The notes beneath the pieces are model-generated. The model saw nothing but the letters and a program-made list of their open reading frames with translations. It was not told the DNA's origin and did no database searches. From the NCBI GenBank assembly GCA_031553765.1, contig JAVBKY010000002.1, forward strand, positions 248,001-312,000: a stretch of DNA of 64,000 nucleotides. Direction: 5' to 3'. The first letter of the stretch is position 1, and each line of letters starts with the position of its first letter. This document shows positions 62,467-64,000 of the stretch, one piece after another. The stretch comes from JAITMY01 sp031553765. GTDB lineage: Bacteria > Bacteroidota > Bacteroidia > Bacteroidales > UBA932. A program made the position numbers and the translations under genes.

Positions 62467-64000
62467 TTAATTAACCACTACCTTGGTTGCCTGCTTAACC
62501 CCGTTGGGAGCGGTAACTTGTAACATGTACATACCTTGCGGCACCCTGCCCAGCTCTATCATGCTGCTGGTACCTTGTAGCACTATGCTCGCTTTTACCA
62601 TTACGCCATTGGCGTTGTACAAAGCAGCAGTGGCTCCTTCGGGTATGCCTTCGGTTTTGACGTAGAGTAATCCTCCCTGCTCCACCACCGTGGGATATAC
62701 AGATAGTGAGGCTGCGGCTACAACGGGAGCAAATGGGCATACGGCCAGCGGTACCCGCGAGCGCGTCTCCATTTCGCAGAAGTAGGTATCACTTGTAGTG
62801 CTTGAACCTAACTTAATGTATGGCTTAGTTGCGCCCTCCACTTTACTTCCGTTCTTGTACCACTGGAAGAGAAAAAAATCATGCTCTCCGTTGGTTTCCA
62901 CGTTACAGTTAATAGCCGGTATGTTACCCCACTTCATTTCTACTATATCCTGGTGAGGTATACCTACGCGGAAAATTACCGTGTCGCTCACTTTCTTATC
63001 TGAACGTCCGTTTACCAACACACGATAGTAACCCGCTTCTTCAGGAGTGGCATTGCTAAAGGTAAAGCTGCCCGTTTGACCGGTAAGGCCGCTTGTATAT
63101 ACAGGACTTCCTGCATCTACCCAACTTGTATCCCTCAACTTTTGCCACTGATATTCCACATTCAAACCGGATGAGCCAATGCTCATGGTGTAGCTTTCAC
63201 CTTGGCAAACACTTGCTCCCACAGGCTGAGCAGCTATCTCGGTAGGATACATGGTTATGGTTAGCGTTCCATTTACAGCCACAAAAACATAGCGCGACGT
63301 GTAGGTTGCATTAGCCCTCAAGCTGTCAAGTACAGGCGCAATACCGTATACTCCGGCAGGCATCAGCGGGTTAGCTGATTTGTAAGACACTTTTGACAAA
63401 ATCACTGGCTCCATATCGCCATGTATTAAGTCACCCTTAGTAATTTTACCGCTAAATGTCGGATTTTTCTCTATCTCTGTACGAGTAGCATTATTGGCGG
63501 TAATGTATATAATGCTCTTGGCATATACGCACTTTTGTGCAGAGAATGAGGACTCCAACGTGGAGTCATTATTATATACAGTGGTAATGTTGTAGCATAC
63601 GTTTGATGCCTGCGGCATGGTAGTATCTACGTAGGTATTGGCATCTACTCCGTTTGCTATTTGTTGACCGTCGCGGTAAACGTTATACTTTACCATTGGC
63701 GCTCCTTCTACCAAAGTAGCAGCAATGCTCCAGTTACCCTTATATCCGCTTGACGAAAACTCGCCACCATCAATTGAAACCAAATCGCCCTTGTCTACTT
63801 TTGCAGGACCGGCATCTACCCCCATTACGAACTGGCTGTTTATTTGGATAAAGGCGTATCCTATCATCAAATCCTTGTTGGGGTCAATAGCAACAGCTTC
63901 GTCCAACTCTATTGTGTTAAAGACACCTTCAAGCAACCCCGACATGCCCTGGCTGTATATAATTTCATCACCCTGACGAATGTTCAGCACCATAGCACGG
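62467..64000 (-). CDS. Partial secreted T9SS protein with Ig-like domains
   Basis: The open frame continues to the window edge, so the N-terminus is missing. The visible part has a beta-rich module with GVDANTYVDTTMPQASNVCYNITTVYNN, an Ig-like region (AAQPVGASVCQGESYTMSIGSS), a second Ig-like stretch and a C-terminal T9SS type A sorting domain (LSVYPTVVEQGGLLYVKTEG...VPQGMYMLQVTAPNGV). It should be secreted and attached to the surface via T9SS. It lies at the upstream end of the SusCD cluster. Confidence 0.85.
   Translation of the reverse strand, partial: RAMVLNIRQGDEIIYSQGMSGLLEGVFNTIELDEAVAIDPNKDLMIGYAFIQINSQFVMGVDAGPAKVDKGDLVSIDGGEFSSSGYKGNWSIAATLVEGAPMVKYNVYRDGQQIANGVDANTYVDTTMPQASNVCYNITTVYNNDSTLESSFSAQKCVYAKSIIYITANNATRTEIEKNPTFSGKITKGDLIHGDMEPVILSKVSYKSANPLMPAGVYGIAPVLDSLRANATYTSRYVFVAVNGTLTITMYPTEIAAQPVGASVCQGESYTMSIGSSGLNVEYQWQKLRDTSWVDAGSPVYTSGLTGQTGSFTFSNATPEEAGYYRVLVNGRSDKKVSDTVIFRVGIPHQDIVEMKWGNIPAINCNVETNGEHDFFLFQWYKNGSKVEGATKPYIKLGSSTTSDTYFCEMETRSRVPLAVCPFAPVVAAASLSVYPTVVEQGGLLYVKTEGIPEGATAALYNANGVMVKASIVLQGTSSMIELGRVPQGMYMLQVTAPNGVKQATKVVVN

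Overview
The window is Bacteroidota DNA, most likely Bacteroidales. The evidence is two SusC/SusD-type outer-membrane uptake genes, proteins with a C-terminal type IX secretion (T9SS) sorting domain, a GldG-like protein, an ATP-type PEP carboxykinase, and promoters of the TTTG / TAnnTTTG type. No 16S gene is present, so I cannot name a genus.

Positions 1 to about 22,340 are the right-hand part of an integrated podovirus-like prophage. Its integrase lies next to the 3' end of a tRNA-Arg(TCT) gene, the usual integration target. Visible genes are the tail end of an unknown gene, a probable one-piece spanin (lysis), a two-gene cargo cassette of unknown function, a giant 3,815-residue polyvalent protein, two probable internal virion (ejection) proteins, a P22-like portal, a small-terminase-like protein and a large tail protein. 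Large terminase, major capsid, repressor and the second att site are not in the window and must lie left of position 1.

Positions 22,343 to about 45,320 are ordinary chromosome: tRNA-Arg, an acetyltransferase-like protein, two glycosyltransferases, queE, gldG, recG, a DUF3108 protein, rseC-rnfB, panB, a short RluA-type pseudouridine synthase, a peptide-binding lipoprotein, an exonuclease, manA, a DUF3078 protein, pckA, an acyl-CoA synthetase, an M23/LysM peptidase, ruvX and an NlpC/P60 hydrolase. Gaps here carry several families of short palindromic repeats. Some act as terminators and some supply coding sequence at gene ends.

Positions 45,435 to 64,000 hold a same-strand cluster with gaps of 20 to 61 bp. 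In transcription order it encodes a secreted Ig-like T9SS protein (cut by the window end), an outer-membrane beta-barrel protein, SusC, SusD, a surface lipoprotein, a two-lobed M16 zinc peptidase and a 2,477-residue repeat-rich T9SS cell-surface protein. The absence of carbohydrate enzymes and the presence of a peptidase suggest import of peptides rather than glycans.

The best candidates for something undescribed are the giant multi-enzyme phage protein (two ADP-ribosyltransferase-like modules, a JAB domain, a pyrophosphatase-like domain and a zincin motif), the phage cargo pair at 704-2081, and the candidate one-piece spanin.
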